Assembly: GCA_964614095.1 (NCBI GenBank)
Contig: CAZTJO010000005.1
Span: 24,856 to 88,855 of the forward strand
Reading direction: 5' to 3'
DNA length: 64,000 bases
Source of the DNA: CAZWKX01 sp964614095
Lineage (GTDB): Bacteria; Actinomycetota; Acidimicrobiia; Spongiisociales; UBA11373
A program made the position numbers and the translations under genes. Below the pieces are notes generated by a model, which worked only from the letters and a program-made list of their open reading frames with translations, was not told where the DNA came from and made no database searches. Positions within the stretch are counted from its first letter, which is position 1. The number at the start of each line of letters is the position of its first letter. Below are positions 48,664 through 57,897 of this stretch, in pieces.

Positions 48664-49578
48664 ATGGATCCACTACTAGTCCTACTGATCGTCGCCGCGG
48701 CCGTGGTGATAATCATCGCCGCCGCAGGCCTGAAGATCGTGCAGCAGTACGAGAAAGGGCTTGTCGAACGGCTCGGCCGATACGACCGCACCTTGGACCC
48801 CGGCCTGAAGATGATCATCCCCTTCATCGAGAAGATCCGGCCGGTCGACATGCGGGAGCAGGTGGTCGACGTGCCCCCGCAGGAGGTCATCACCAAGGAC
48901 AACGTGGTGGTGACCGTCGATGCCGTCGTGTACTACCAAGCCACCGACCCGGTCAAGCTGAAGTACAACGTGGCCAACTTCATCCTGGCCGCCACCAAGC
49001 TGGCCCAGACCAACCTGAGGAACATAGTCGGCGACATGGACCTGGACTCCGCGCTCACGTCGCGCGACACGATCAACGCGCAGCTGCGAGAGATCCTCGA
49101 CGAGGCCACAGACGTCTGGGGCACCAGAGTGGTGCGCGTCGAGATCCAGCGCATCGACCCGCCGCCGGACGTCACCCAGGCCATGCACCGCCAGATGAAG
49201 GCGGAGCGGGAACGGCGTGCCGTGGTAACGGAGGCCGAGGGCGACAAGCGGGCCGCCATCCTTCGCGCCGAGGGCGTGAAGGAATCCCGTATCCTCGAGG
49301 CTCAGGGCCAGGCCCAGGCCATCAAGGAAGTGGCCGAGGCGGAGAAGTTCCAGAAGCTCACCGTGGCCGAAGGTGAAGGCCAGGCCATCGAACGGGTCTT
49401 CGGAGCCATCCATACCGGCGATCCCACACCCGACCTCATTGCCATCCGCTACCTGGAAGCACTGGCCCGAATCGCCGACGGCAAGGCCTCAAAGGTGTTC
49501 CTACCCGTCGAGCTGACGGGCATCCTCGGCAGCGTTGGGGCAATCAAGGAGCTCTTCTCCGAGGCCGAGACCGAGTAA
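48664..49578 (+). CDS. SPFH-domain protein (stomatin/prohibitin-like, QmcA type)
   Basis: The 304-aa protein has an N-terminal membrane helix (about 3-22), the SPFH domain (about 25-190; GLVERLGRYDRTLDPGLKMIIPFIEKIRPVDMREQVVDVPPQEVITKDNVVVTVDAVVYYQATDP) and a coiled coil (about 190-260; ERRAVVTEAEGDKRAAILRAEGVKESRILEAQGQAQAIKEVAEAEKFQ). Such proteins form membrane-associated oligomeric scaffolds and often pair with NfeD. ATG 48664 follows AGGGAGC. An intrinsic terminator at 49595-49633 ends the transcript. Confidence 0.93.
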   Translation: MDPLLVLLIVAAAVVIIIAAAGLKIVQQYEKGLVERLGRYDRTLDPGLKMIIPFIEKIRPVDMREQVVDVPPQEVITKDNVVVTVDAVVYYQATDPVKLKYNVANFILAATKLAQTNLRNIVGDMDLDSALTSRDTINAQLREILDEATDVWGTRVVRVEIQRIDPPPDVTQAMHRQMKAERERRAVVTEAEGDKRAAILRAEGVKESRILEAQGQAQAIKEVAEAEKFQKLTVAEGEGQAIERVFGAIHTGDPTPDLIAIRYLEALARIADGKASKVFLPVELTGILGSVGAIKELFSEAETE

Positions 49579-49594
49579 CCGAGGCTGAATCTGT

Positions 49595-49633
49595 AAGGGT
49601 GCTGCGGCACACGTCGCAGCACCCTTTCGTTTT
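49595..49633 (+). terminator. Intrinsic terminator of the PadR-NfeD-SPFH operon
   Basis: AAGGGTGCTGCG (49595-49606), an eight-base loop, and CGCAGCACCCTT (49615-49626) form a 12-bp perfect stem followed by TCGTTTT. This is the clearest Rho-independent terminator in the window. Confidence 0.85.
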
Positions 49634-49653
49634 GAGGACCAGGATGTCGGATC

Positions 49654-51420
49654 TCAGGATGAAGCGGATCTCAACGGATCAAAGACCCCGTTCATAGGTG
49701 CTGCGGATTCTGATCCGTCGGCGGCCAGGAGAATGAGCTCAAACGAGGCGCCGCCGTCCCCACCCAGATAGCGGAGGTCGCCGCCCATCAGCCGCGCCAA
49801 TTGCCGCGCCACCGCCAGGCCCAAGCCCGCAGAAGCCGGCATGCCCTCTTTGTCGGGCCCGGCTCCGTAGCGCTCAAAAAGCCCCCCGACCGCCTCGGCG
49901 GGCACCCCCCGCCCACGATCCCTGATCACAACCCGCACAAAACCGCCATCGGTCGAGATCGAAATTTCGACGGGTGGCTCGCCGTGCAGCACGGCGTTGT
50001 CGACAAGATTCCGTACCACCTGCGCCAGGCGGCCTCCATCGGCCCACACCGCCCCATTCCCGTCCACTGAGACTGCGGCGTACCGGGCCGTCGGATGCTG
50101 GGCCACGACACGGCGTATACGTCCGGCCACATCCCGTAGGAACTCACGGCGCACCGATACCTGGCCACCTTCCTCAAGGTGCGCCACGACCAGCAGGTCC
50201 TGCACCACACCCTCCATCGACCTCGCCTCATCCGATATGTAGGTGAGCAGTTCCGCCCGCTCGGCGGCATCGAAGTCGCCGGGGCGGCCCGTCAGCTCCT
50301 GGGCAAACCCGAGAATGGAGGTCAGGGGCGTCCGCAGAGAGTGGCTCACCGCGGCCAGGAAATGATCCTTCTGTGAGTTGAGCGCCACCAGGCGATCCAG
50401 CTCTCTGCGGCCACGGACCCGCAGCGCGAGCAGGTGTACTCCATACCCGGCAACCAGGCTCCCAATGATCCCGGCAATCATGATCGCCATCAGTGTCCAG
50501 GGATTCCAGGCCGCCGCGTCCGAGGTCACCTCAACGAGCCAGTCCCTGTCGAGCACCGGCACTATGGCGGCCCACCGGCCGTCGGCACCCCCAACGGCCG
50601 ACGTGTCCACGTCCTCCAGATCGGAGACCGACCAGGTGATGCTCTCTCCCAATTCGCCCGGCGCTGCCGCATCGATGACCGCGCTCATGTCCATCGCCAC
50701 GGCCACCACTCCCTGTCTCACACCGTTGTCTCGGATCACCGGCCATATGACGAGCACTACGTCATTTTGCTCGGTACCCACAAACCCGCCCGGCGTAGTA
50801 ACCGTCGGCTCACCCGTCTCGAGCGCCAGTTCGATCTGCCGCCGGCTCTGCTCATCCATGCCCAGATCGAAGCCCGCCGGCTCAAAGCCCTCTTCCTCCG
50901 ACACGAAGTACTGAATCGGGTAGTAGACGTCGCGCTCGATCCTCAGACGTTCCAGGCCGCCGGCTCCATAGAGCTCGTGGGTATACAACTCGTATCCTGG
51001 GTACGCCTCCTGCAGCGCCGCTTCGTAATCGTCCACGTATCCCGACATCACCGGAGCAACAAAAGCCACACCAAGAATGGATCTGTCGTGATGGAGGTCG
51101 CCTATGAACCCGACGTACTCGTCGAAGGTGACCTCCTGGCTCGACCTGAAGAAGGCGGCCACCGACGCGACCTCGTCCACCGCCTCGTCGACCGCTCCCT
51201 CGACGGCAACGCTCAACGTCCCACCGCGCACGCCCAGCAGCTCGGCGGCGCCACGTTTGGAGCCGAAGTAGTACCAGAGGCCCGAGATTGCCGTGACCAA
51301 GAAGCAAACGAACACCACGATGACCATCAGCGTCAACCGTTTGGCGCCTCCCGCCAAGCCGATGACCGACGGCCACCGCTGTCGGCGACCAGATTCCATG
51401 TAAAGCGGAATATCGGACAC
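49654..51420 (-). CDS. CHASE-domain sensor histidine kinase
   Basis: The 588-aa kinase has a first transmembrane helix (about 30-50), an extracytoplasmic CHASE-like domain (about 70-250; GVAFVAPVMSGYVDDYEAALQEAYPGYELY..., a PAGFDLG-type motif and VVLVIWPVI), a second helix (about 308-334), and a cytoplasmic HisKA (KDHFLAAVSHSLRTPLTSILGF, phosphoacceptor His about 360) plus HATPase domain (NLVDNAVLHGEPPVEISI, RDRGRGVPAE, ASAGLGLAVARQLARLMGG). The start is GTG 51420, or ATG 51399. No response regulator is adjacent. The ligand is unknown. Confidence 0.93.
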   Translation of the reverse strand: MSDIPLYMESGRRQRWPSVIGLAGGAKRLTLMVIVVFVCFLVTAISGLWYYFGSKRGAAELLGVRGGTLSVAVEGAVDEAVDEVASVAAFFRSSQEVTFDEYVGFIGDLHHDRSILGVAFVAPVMSGYVDDYEAALQEAYPGYELYTHELYGAGGLERLRIERDVYYPIQYFVSEEEGFEPAGFDLGMDEQSRRQIELALETGEPTVTTPGGFVGTEQNDVVLVIWPVIRDNGVRQGVVAVAMDMSAVIDAAAPGELGESITWSVSDLEDVDTSAVGGADGRWAAIVPVLDRDWLVEVTSDAAAWNPWTLMAIMIAGIIGSLVAGYGVHLLALRVRGRRELDRLVALNSQKDHFLAAVSHSLRTPLTSILGFAQELTGRPGDFDAAERAELLTYISDEARSMEGVVQDLLVVAHLEEGGQVSVRREFLRDVAGRIRRVVAQHPTARYAAVSVDGNGAVWADGGRLAQVVRNLVDNAVLHGEPPVEISISTDGGFVRVVIRDRGRGVPAEAVGGLFERYGAGPDKEGMPASAGLGLAVARQLARLMGGDLRYLGGDGGASFELILLAADGSESAAPMNGVFDPLRSASS

Positions 51421-51571
51421 TTATCAACAGGCCTTAAGGGGCGCTTAGGAATGAAAGAAGACCGAATCCGCGAGCTTGTCGCGAAATCAGAATATCACCC
51501 GAAGCGTATCTACACCCGCCGACCACCGGCCGTTGCCCGCGGCATCCAGTCCAACACCCAACGTGTCCCGG

Positions 51572-52075
51572 CTAGCCGACGGCCGCGGTCACCGTTCCCG
51601 CCACCGCAACCCGGTCCGGGTGTTCCGGGTCGTAGCGCACATCGACCTCGGCGCCCGGTTTGAGGACAACCTCCTCACCCGGCTGTACCTGCTTGGTGGT
51701 CCGCGCCCGATAGTCGCGCCCGCTGGGCAGGTGCACCATCAGCTCCAGCCCGATCTGGGGACGGCCCAAATCCCCCAACGGCTTCACTTCGGCCCCGTCG
51801 GTCCACTCCTTCACAATGGTGGCCTGCGCCGTGCTACCCCTTTCGAGCAGCCGGCGGGCCAAACGAAGCGGCCGATACCTGATCCACAAGGCGGCGACGG
51901 CGATGCCAACAAACACCATACCTATGGACAAACCCATCGCACCGGCGCCACCACCGACTCCTAGCGGCCACTCGGCCTCATGGCTCCATCCGAGCGCATG
52001 GCCGATCCAGTAACCGCAGTACCCGCCGACGGCGCCTCCAATCAGGAAGAGAAGAACCCGATACCGCCTGGACAT
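51572..52075 (-). CDS. DUF3592-like membrane protein
   Basis: The 167-aa protein has two N-terminal transmembrane helices (about 6-25 and 45-66) and a C-terminal soluble domain (AQATIVKEWTDGAEVKPLGDLGRPQIGLELMVHLPSGRDYRARTTKQVQPGEEVVLKPGAEVDVRYDPEHPDRVAV), which resembles DUF3592/DUF3592-like beta domains ('YDPxNP' motif). ATG 52075 has GGAGG eight bases upstream (52084-52088). Its role is unknown. It is on the same strand as lgt, 284 bases downstream of it. Confidence 0.7.
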   Translation of the reverse strand: MSRRYRVLLFLIGGAVGGYCGYWIGHALGWSHEAEWPLGVGGGAGAMGLSIGMVFVGIAVAALWIRYRPLRLARRLLERGSTAQATIVKEWTDGAEVKPLGDLGRPQIGLELMVHLPSGRDYRARTTKQVQPGEEVVLKPGAEVDVRYDPEHPDRVAVAGTVTAAVG

Positions 52076-52358
52076 GACGCGATCCTCCTTCCGCTCACCG
52101 CGGCTCCGAGGTCGGATCAACCTTCAGAATCGTCAATCCACCCGCGCGCTCTCCCTGGCCTCAGGTGTGGTGATGGCGGCCTCTCTTGCGTGCAGAAACC
52201 TCGAGCCGCTGAGGAAGACCGCCGACGTGGGTGACTGAAGATCGCGGTGGTCTCGAACGCCGGGGATACGGTGAGCCATCACTTCTTCACCCCCATTCTA
52301 CGCCCCAGACACCGTTACACCCAGTGAAACGCGGGTTGCATGACCCACCTTTCTGCGC

Positions 52359-53168
52359 CTATTCGACTACCGCCGGCTGCTCGCTTGGGGCCCGTCTATA
52401 AATGATCCAGAGTCCCACGCAAGCTCCCAGCATCACCGCAGCTGAGAACCATCCGTTGCGACTGATGCCCAGGAAGCGGAACGTGGTGTCGGTGCGAATG
52501 AACTCCAGCAGGAAGCGAATGAAGGCATAAAGGAGCGCATACAGGGCGAACAACGAGCCACGGCGCAGACTGCGCCTGCGCTCGATCCAGAGCAAGAATC
52601 CGATGAGGCCAATGTTCCACAACGACTCATAGAGGAATGTCGGGTGGAACGTCGCCGAATCCACGTACTGGGCTGGTCGATTGCTCAGCTCAATCTCCAG
52701 GCCCCAGGGAAGATTGGTGGGAGTGCCGAACAGCTCCTGATTGAAGTAGTTGCCCCAGCGTCCGATCGCCTGCGCCGCGGGCAGACCGATTGCCGCCGCG
52801 TCCAGGAACGTGGTGAATTTGCCGCCCCGGCGTCGCAGCACGACAAACGCCGCCACCGTGCCAAAGGTGAGCCCGCCGTAGAGGGCGATTCCACCCTTCC
52901 AGAGTTTGAATACCCCAAGCCAGTCGTCCGAGAAGTTGCCCAGGTGAGTACTCACATAGGCCAGGCGAGCTCCGGTGAAGCCGAGAACCACGGCCCAGAA
53001 ACAGGCACGCTCCGCCGTCTTCTGATCGCCGCCAAACGTTGTGTAGCGCCTGACAATAATGAGGTACGAAATCAGGACGGCAAGCGCCATGGTGATTCCG
53101 TAGATGTGAATGTCGAAAGGGCCGATCTCGAACTTGTTGAAGGGCGGCGACGGTATCGAAGCGATCAT
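52359..53168 (-). CDS. lgt: Prolipoprotein diacylglyceryl transferase
   Basis: The 269-aa integral membrane enzyme transfers diacylglycerol to the lipobox Cys of prolipoproteins, the first step in lipoprotein maturation. It has the Lgt signature GRWGNYFNQELFG (about 137-149), preceded by LPAAQAIGR, plus HPTFLYESLW and a C-terminal helix bundle. Seven helices are expected. It would modify the serpin and AMIN-like lipoproteins in this window. ATG 53168 begins MIASIPSPPFNKFEIGPFDIHIYG, the normal N-terminus. Confidence 0.96.
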   Translation of the reverse strand: MIASIPSPPFNKFEIGPFDIHIYGITMALAVLISYLIIVRRYTTFGGDQKTAERACFWAVVLGFTGARLAYVSTHLGNFSDDWLGVFKLWKGGIALYGGLTFGTVAAFVVLRRRGGKFTTFLDAAAIGLPAAQAIGRWGNYFNQELFGTPTNLPWGLEIELSNRPAQYVDSATFHPTFLYESLWNIGLIGFLLWIERRRSLRRGSLFALYALLYAFIRFLLEFIRTDTTFRFLGISRNGWFSAAVMLGACVGLWIIYRRAPSEQPAVVE

Positions 53169-53214
53169 GGCCTAGGCGCCTTCGCAACCGCGGCCGGTGA
53201 CATGACAGACATGC

Positions 53215-53556
53215 TCATTCTCCGGCGAAGTCCAGGAACGCTTGCCATGCACGCGGGCCGTACACCGTGCCTGGCCCACCCATCATGAGCAGAGCCACGC
53301 CCAGCGCCTCTGCAACCTCCTCGGAGCTGGCGCCCTTGGCCGCCGCGCTCCTGGCGTGGTAGGCGATACAGGCATCACACCTGTCGGCCACCGCGATCAC
53401 CAGCGCGATGATCTCCTTGATGCGTTCCGGAAGGGCCCCCCCAGCCATGGCGCCCTTGTGCAATTGAGCGAATCCGGCCCAGGCTTCCGGGATCGCCGCC
53501 CGCAGAGCCTTCGACGGTTCTGCCAACTCCTTGATCTCATCGTGGTAGTGGCCCAT
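53215..53556 (-). CDS. AhpD/carboxymuconolactone decarboxylase-family protein
   Basis: The 113-aa alpha-helical protein has the AhpD-like catalytic motif DRCDACIAYHARSAAAKGAS (Cys-x-x-Cys and a downstream His), typical of alkylhydroperoxidase-like proteins with peroxidase or disulfide activity. ATG 53556 has GGAGG five bases upstream, preferred over an in-frame ATG at 53577. It lies 47 bases upstream of lgt on the same strand. The peroxidase activity needs confirmation. Confidence 0.88.
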   Translation of the reverse strand: MGHYHDEIKELAEPSKALRAAIPEAWAGFAQLHKGAMAGGALPERIKEIIALVIAVADRCDACIAYHARSAAAKGASSEEVAEALGVALLMMGGPGTVYGPRAWQAFLDFAGE

Positions 53557-53668
53557 CGTCACCTCCAGGGCCGCCATGCTACGGCCGCCACGATCTCATC
53601 CAATCCAGCGCCCGCTCCCAGCGGGCAGCCCTGCCCCTTTCCACCCTCCTCGGTAGCGTGGTGGCGAC

Positions 53669-54874
53669 ATGGCTGAGTGGTCCTGGCGCTGGATGTCCGC
53701 ACTCGGAGGCCTGGTGGCCGTCGCCTTTGGCACCCTGTTCTACGCCACCTCGATCCTCATCACCGGCAAGGCGGCCGGCGCCGACTTCTCGAAGACGGCT
53801 TTGTCGGCCTCCTACGGGGCCTCGGTGCTGGTGAGTGGTCTCCTCGCCTACTGGGTGGGGCGCGCCGCTGATCGTCGCGGCATCCGCCACCTGAGCGCCA
53901 TCGGAACCATGCTCGGCGCTGCCGGGCTCTTGATCTTCGCCGCGGCGCAGCAGGCTTGGCATGTGGCCCTCGCCTTCGTGGTTATGGTGGGACCCGCCGG
54001 AGCTCTCACCTTCTATGAGCCGGCCTTCATTTTTGTCGACCAGTGGTTCGGTGCTCGCCACCGGGCGCGAGGCATCGCCGCTCTCACCCTCATCGGCGGA
54101 ATCGCCGGGCCGGTCTTCCTCCCCGTCACTGGCTTCCTGGTCGCCGCGGTGCAGTGGCGAAAGACTGCAGTCATCCTGGCCGGCATTCTCGTTTTCGGCG
54201 GCCTGATCGCCATTGCCGCCCTCCCGCCGGGCCGCCCTTCCGCTCCCGCCGCCTTCTCCCCCATATCACGGCGTCACCGTCCCCACCACGATTGGCGTTT
54301 TGTCGTCTACACCATCGCCATCATGCTCATGTTCGGGGCGTTGCAGGCGGTCTTCCTCCATCGTATCTCGGTTTTTGAGGAGGCCGGATATACAGTCACC
54401 ACGGTGGCCTCGTGGGCCGCGGCATCATCTCTGATCAGCCTGCCCGGCCGGTTTGCTGCGCCTTTCCTGGCCCGCCGTCACGGGGCGATCCGGCTCCAGG
54501 TCGCCGGGCTCGTCCTGATTGCCGCCGCCGTCTTGGCCGCCGTTTCCCCGGGCCGCTACTGGCACATGACACTCCATTTTGTGCTCTTCGGCGCCTGTTT
54601 CGGCGCCGTGCTCCCGTTACGGGCCTACTTGATGATGGAGTGGTTCTCCGGTCCCGGTTACGGCCGGCTCATGGGTGCACAGTGGGGCCTCGCCTCGCTG
54701 GCCGGCGCCTTTGGTCCTGCGCTTGTCGGAATTGCCCGTGATGGCAGCGGTAACTACGGCCCGGCAATGGCCGGCACTGCTGCCATCCTGCTTGTGGCCG
54801 CCGGGCTGGTGTCCATCTCCGGCCGCCGACGCGGCGCCAAGCAGACCGTCTCTACGCCCCATCCACCTCAATGA
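53669..54874 (+). CDS. MFS transporter
   Basis: The 401-aa protein has about 12 transmembrane helices in two six-helix halves separated by a central loop (SRRHRPHHDWR, about 203-215). The MFS motif A-like GRAADRRGIRHLSAIGTMLGAAG is at about 65-87. The start is ATG 53669 with GGTGG upstream. Similar sequences are monocarboxylate/oxalate-type or drug transporters; the substrate is not predictable. It is divergent from the AhpD-like gene. Confidence 0.88.
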   Translation: MAEWSWRWMSALGGLVAVAFGTLFYATSILITGKAAGADFSKTALSASYGASVLVSGLLAYWVGRAADRRGIRHLSAIGTMLGAAGLLIFAAAQQAWHVALAFVVMVGPAGALTFYEPAFIFVDQWFGARHRARGIAALTLIGGIAGPVFLPVTGFLVAAVQWRKTAVILAGILVFGGLIAIAALPPGRPSAPAAFSPISRRHRPHHDWRFVVYTIAIMLMFGALQAVFLHRISVFEEAGYTVTTVASWAAASSLISLPGRFAAPFLARRHGAIRLQVAGLVLIAAAVLAAVSPGRYWHMTLHFVLFGACFGAVLPLRAYLMMEWFSGPGYGRLMGAQWGLASLAGAFGPALVGIARDGSGNYGPAMAGTAAILLVAAGLVSISGRRRGAKQTVSTPHPPQ

Positions 54875-54892
54875 CCCGCGGCTCAGAGAGCC

Positions 54893-56734
54893 CTACCAAT
54901 CGGTGGCCGGCGGGCCGAAGCGCCGCGCCAGCGCGGCGATCTCGTCGGCAAAGATCTCTCTGAGAAATCTCCGGTTCTCTTCGCTGAGCACCGACTCCGG
55001 TCCGGGATTGAACTTCTCGACCAGGGGATAGCCGGCGAGATCGACATCGGGATCGGCGCCGATGTGGCGCAGCACCCGGCGCAAAAGCTCCTCGGGCCCG
55101 TCCACCACCTCCTCGAAGAACCCGACGAGCAGCTGCTCCCCGGAGAACACCCGCTCCCACCGGTCGATGGCCTCCGTGTAGCTGCCCCGCCACAGCATGA
55201 AGGAGCGGGTCACCAGCTCCTGGATCTCTTCCGGCTTCTGCAACGCGGCATCGATACCGCGGTTCCCCAGGTAGTAGCGGGCCGCCGACCACGCCCGGTC
55301 GACCGGATCACGCAGCAGAAGCACCAGCCGCATCTCGGGGTTGAGGGCGTGTATCCATTCCACCCGTGACCGGTCCACGATCATGTAGTCGGGAGTGATG
55401 TCTCCACAGATGCGGCCTTCGGTCCCCGCGAACTGGGCCAGGTACCAGTCGACGCCTCGATCGAAATTGTCCTCAAAATCGAGGAAGTGAATCTCCTTGC
55501 GCTGCCCAAAACCGATCTCCGGATGCAGGAGCAGGTTGCGATGCAGCCAGGTGGTTCCCGCCTTCTGTGCTCCGATGCCCAAAAACGATGGAACCAGCCG
55601 GCGCTGCTGATCGCTGAGCCTGAACACAGGTGGGTTGGGCCGCTCGAACTGCAGCCGTCGGCCGCGGAGAGCGGGCCCCCGAGGCTGCTGCTCCGAGTCT
55701 CCGGTCCTGCCGGGATTGCGGGTGACACGCTTCTTCACTCCCGGTCGCAGCGGCCTCTGCCGGAGAACCTCCAGAAACTCGGCGAATCCCTCCCTCTCCG
55801 CTTTGAGGGTGTGACGGGGCAGCACTGCATAGCCTGCATCACGTATGGCCTCGATCTGGGCCACACTCGAATCACGCAGTTGCTGCAGCGCGGCGATGTA
55901 TCCGGCCTCGGAATCAAGCTCCACCTGAACGCAGTTCTCCCCAAACCGGCTGTATGCGCGGTTGCCGACCGCATCGGCTGTGATCAGCAGCGCCCCGGCG
56001 GCAAGTGCCTCGAGCCCCACCAGGAAGAACCCCTCTTCGGCCCCAGGCGTGCCCAGGAACACATCGGCCCAGCTATACAGTTCTCGCAATTGGGCCCAGG
56101 ACACCATCTCCCGGATCGACCGGAACACAAAACCGTCATCCTCGGCCAATTCCTGCTCGACCCGTAGGCCAACATCCGATTTCCAAGTCGCGTAGCCGAC
56201 CTTCACCGGAGCCGGCAGACCCCCATCACGTTTCTGGTGAAAGTACTCCCAGGCATGCCCCTCCACAATGACCCTGGTGAAAGAACTCTGGTTCAGGTGC
56301 GGCCGACACGCCTCCAGGACCTCGTCGGTGACCATGATGCGCGCCATGGGCCGCGAGAGCAGGCGAAAACCGCATCCATCCAGCCATCGCGGGTTCGCGT
56401 GCCTGATGTTCTGCACGATGTGGATGACCCGCTCCAAGGGCGGGCCCGGCACCAGCCGGGCAAAGATCTCCTCGTACTGGGTGGGCCAGGAGAAGAAGAC
56501 AAACTCGTCACGCTCCACCGAGAACCGGTAGCCCTCCACGTACCTGACGCCGTTCTCGGGAGTGAGGTGAGAGAACCGATCGATCCGGAACAGCGGCAGG
56601 CTCCCGTCGTAGCTCTCTTCGCAGACCACAACCGGCTCGTATCCCAGAGCCACGGCGTGATTCAGGTAATCGAAGATCTTCAACACCCCTCCCACCGGCA
56701 GATAGGTTGGGGCAACGAAGTACATACGGCTCAT
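54893..56734 (-). CDS. Glycosyltransferase-sulfotransferase fusion protein
   Basis: The 613-aa protein has two enzymes in one chain. Residues about 1-335 are a GT4-like glycosyltransferase (TYLPVGGVLKIFDYLNHAVALG, a nucleotide-sugar site with YSWADVFLGTPGAEEGFFLVGLEALAAGALLITADAVGNRAY). Residues about 383-613 are a sulfotransferase with the PAPS-binding SFLGIGAQKAGTTWLHRN (5' loop) and VLLLRDPVDRAWSA (3' loop, about 471-483). A basic linker joins them (about 336-380). ATG 56734 overlaps the upstream GT's stop by four bases. It suggests coupled sugar addition and sulfation of a surface glycan. Confidence 0.85.
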   Translation of the reverse strand: MSRMYFVAPTYLPVGGVLKIFDYLNHAVALGYEPVVVCEESYDGSLPLFRIDRFSHLTPENGVRYVEGYRFSVERDEFVFFSWPTQYEEIFARLVPGPPLERVIHIVQNIRHANPRWLDGCGFRLLSRPMARIMVTDEVLEACRPHLNQSSFTRVIVEGHAWEYFHQKRDGGLPAPVKVGYATWKSDVGLRVEQELAEDDGFVFRSIREMVSWAQLRELYSWADVFLGTPGAEEGFFLVGLEALAAGALLITADAVGNRAYSRFGENCVQVELDSEAGYIAALQQLRDSSVAQIEAIRDAGYAVLPRHTLKAEREGFAEFLEVLRQRPLRPGVKKRVTRNPGRTGDSEQQPRGPALRGRRLQFERPNPPVFRLSDQQRRLVPSFLGIGAQKAGTTWLHRNLLLHPEIGFGQRKEIHFLDFEDNFDRGVDWYLAQFAGTEGRICGDITPDYMIVDRSRVEWIHALNPEMRLVLLLRDPVDRAWSAARYYLGNRGIDAALQKPEEIQELVTRSFMLWRGSYTEAIDRWERVFSGEQLLVGFFEEVVDGPEELLRRVLRHIGADPDVDLAGYPLVEKFNPGPESVLSEENRRFLREIFADEIAALARRFGPPATDW

Positions 56735-57897
56735 CGGGCCTCACCGCCCATGCTCTCAGCGATGCGGCCGATAATCTCGACCAGCGGCCACACCGCCACC
56801 TCCGGATCGAAATGCTCCGACCACAGCCATCGTGCGTTCCCCGCCCTTCGCCGCACCTCTTCGCCGTTGGACAGAACTTCATCGAAGACCCGGTCCACGG
56901 CGTCGATGTCCGCCGGGTCCACCACCCAGCCCGCCTCGTACTCGGCGATCAGCGGTGACACCTCGGTGAACGGCGGGTGCACCACCGGCACGCCGCAAGA
57001 GATGGCAACGATGCTGCGGGTCACCGTGGCGTACTCCCGCTCCAAGGTCCACCCAAAGAGATCGACGGCAACGTCGATTCCCGACATGAACTGCTGGAAG
57101 TCGCCGAAGGTCATCGCGCCGTGGCTTCGAACGGACGGGTGATGCCGGATCCGCTCCAGCAACGCGCTCTCCAGACCCTGGCTCTGGCCCCAGTGCACCG
57201 GCATCACAACGTCGAGCGACGCGGCACTCTCATCGAGACGATTGACAAGATGCTCCAGCCACGAGCCGGGCAGGCTCCAGCCTTGCAGGTAGCCGGCCAC
57301 GGCCAGGCGCAGCCCTTTATGCTCCTCGGCCGGCGGTCCGCTGAAGGCCGGCACCGGCATGAAGACGGTCTCCAGAGGGGTTCTCAGCACGTCGTGCCCC
57401 GACTGCATCAGCCAAGCCAGGAAGTAGGGCGTCTTTTTGTACCCGTTGACGATGAAGGCCTCAGCCAGTTCGATACCCCGCAGCTTCCGCTCCCGGAGCC
57501 GCTCCAGCTCGGCAGCCCTATCACCGCGGCTCTTGTCGCAGGCCAGCTCGAGCATCTTCGGCGCGAAGAAATCAAGCACATAGTGCAACCCGTCCGTGGG
57601 CCTGAGATAGTCGACCTGATTGCTGTTGGTCAGCACCACCACCGCCGGTGCTTGCTGCTCGAGGTATCCGCCCAGATCTGTGGCGTGCAGAACAATGGTT
57701 CCAGGTTGTGCGGTCGGTGGAATGGCACGACGCCACACCACGGTCGCCGGACCCCGCATCACCACAGTGGTCACGTCGATACCGTGGGCCCGGAGCCCCT
57801 CACCAATGCCAAATACGCGCAGACCCGGCGCCGCCACCGGCATAGCCATGCCCGGCACAACATCGTTGGAGACGAGTACGACGGTGGGCATGTTCAT
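56731..57897 (-). CDS. Glycosyltransferase (GT4-like)
   Basis: The 388-aa protein has a GT-B-like fold: N-terminal VVLVSNDVVPGMAMPVAAPGLRVFGIGEGLRAHG (typical 'APG.R' donor-side loop), a Rossmann-like second half with LRLAVAGYLQGW, and the C-terminal FGDFQQFMSGIDVAVDLFGWTLEREYATVTRSIVAISCGVPVVHPPFTEVSPLIAEYEAGW, where the Glu/Gly-rich nucleotide-sugar motif is partly conserved. It overlaps the methyltransferase stop by four bases and the fusion start by four. Its sugar specificity is unknown. Confidence 0.85.
   Translation of the reverse strand: MNMPTVVLVSNDVVPGMAMPVAAPGLRVFGIGEGLRAHGIDVTTVVMRGPATVVWRRAIPPTAQPGTIVLHATDLGGYLEQQAPAVVVLTNSNQVDYLRPTDGLHYVLDFFAPKMLELACDKSRGDRAAELERLRERKLRGIELAEAFIVNGYKKTPYFLAWLMQSGHDVLRTPLETVFMPVPAFSGPPAEEHKGLRLAVAGYLQGWSLPGSWLEHLVNRLDESAASLDVVMPVHWGQSQGLESALLERIRHHPSVRSHGAMTFGDFQQFMSGIDVAVDLFGWTLEREYATVTRSIVAISCGVPVVHPPFTEVSPLIAEYEAGWVVDPADIDAVDRVFDEVLSNGEEVRRRAGNARWLWSEHFDPEVAVWPLVEIIGRIAESMGGEAR

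Noticed and set aside
51451..51663. Frame beginning MKEDRIRELVAKSEYHPKRIY on the plus strand upstream of the histidine kinase gene
   Set aside because: The first 20 residues look protein-like, but there is no properly spaced ribosome-binding site and the rest is antisense to the DUF3592-like gene and Arg/Pro-rich. It may be a gene remnant; not called.
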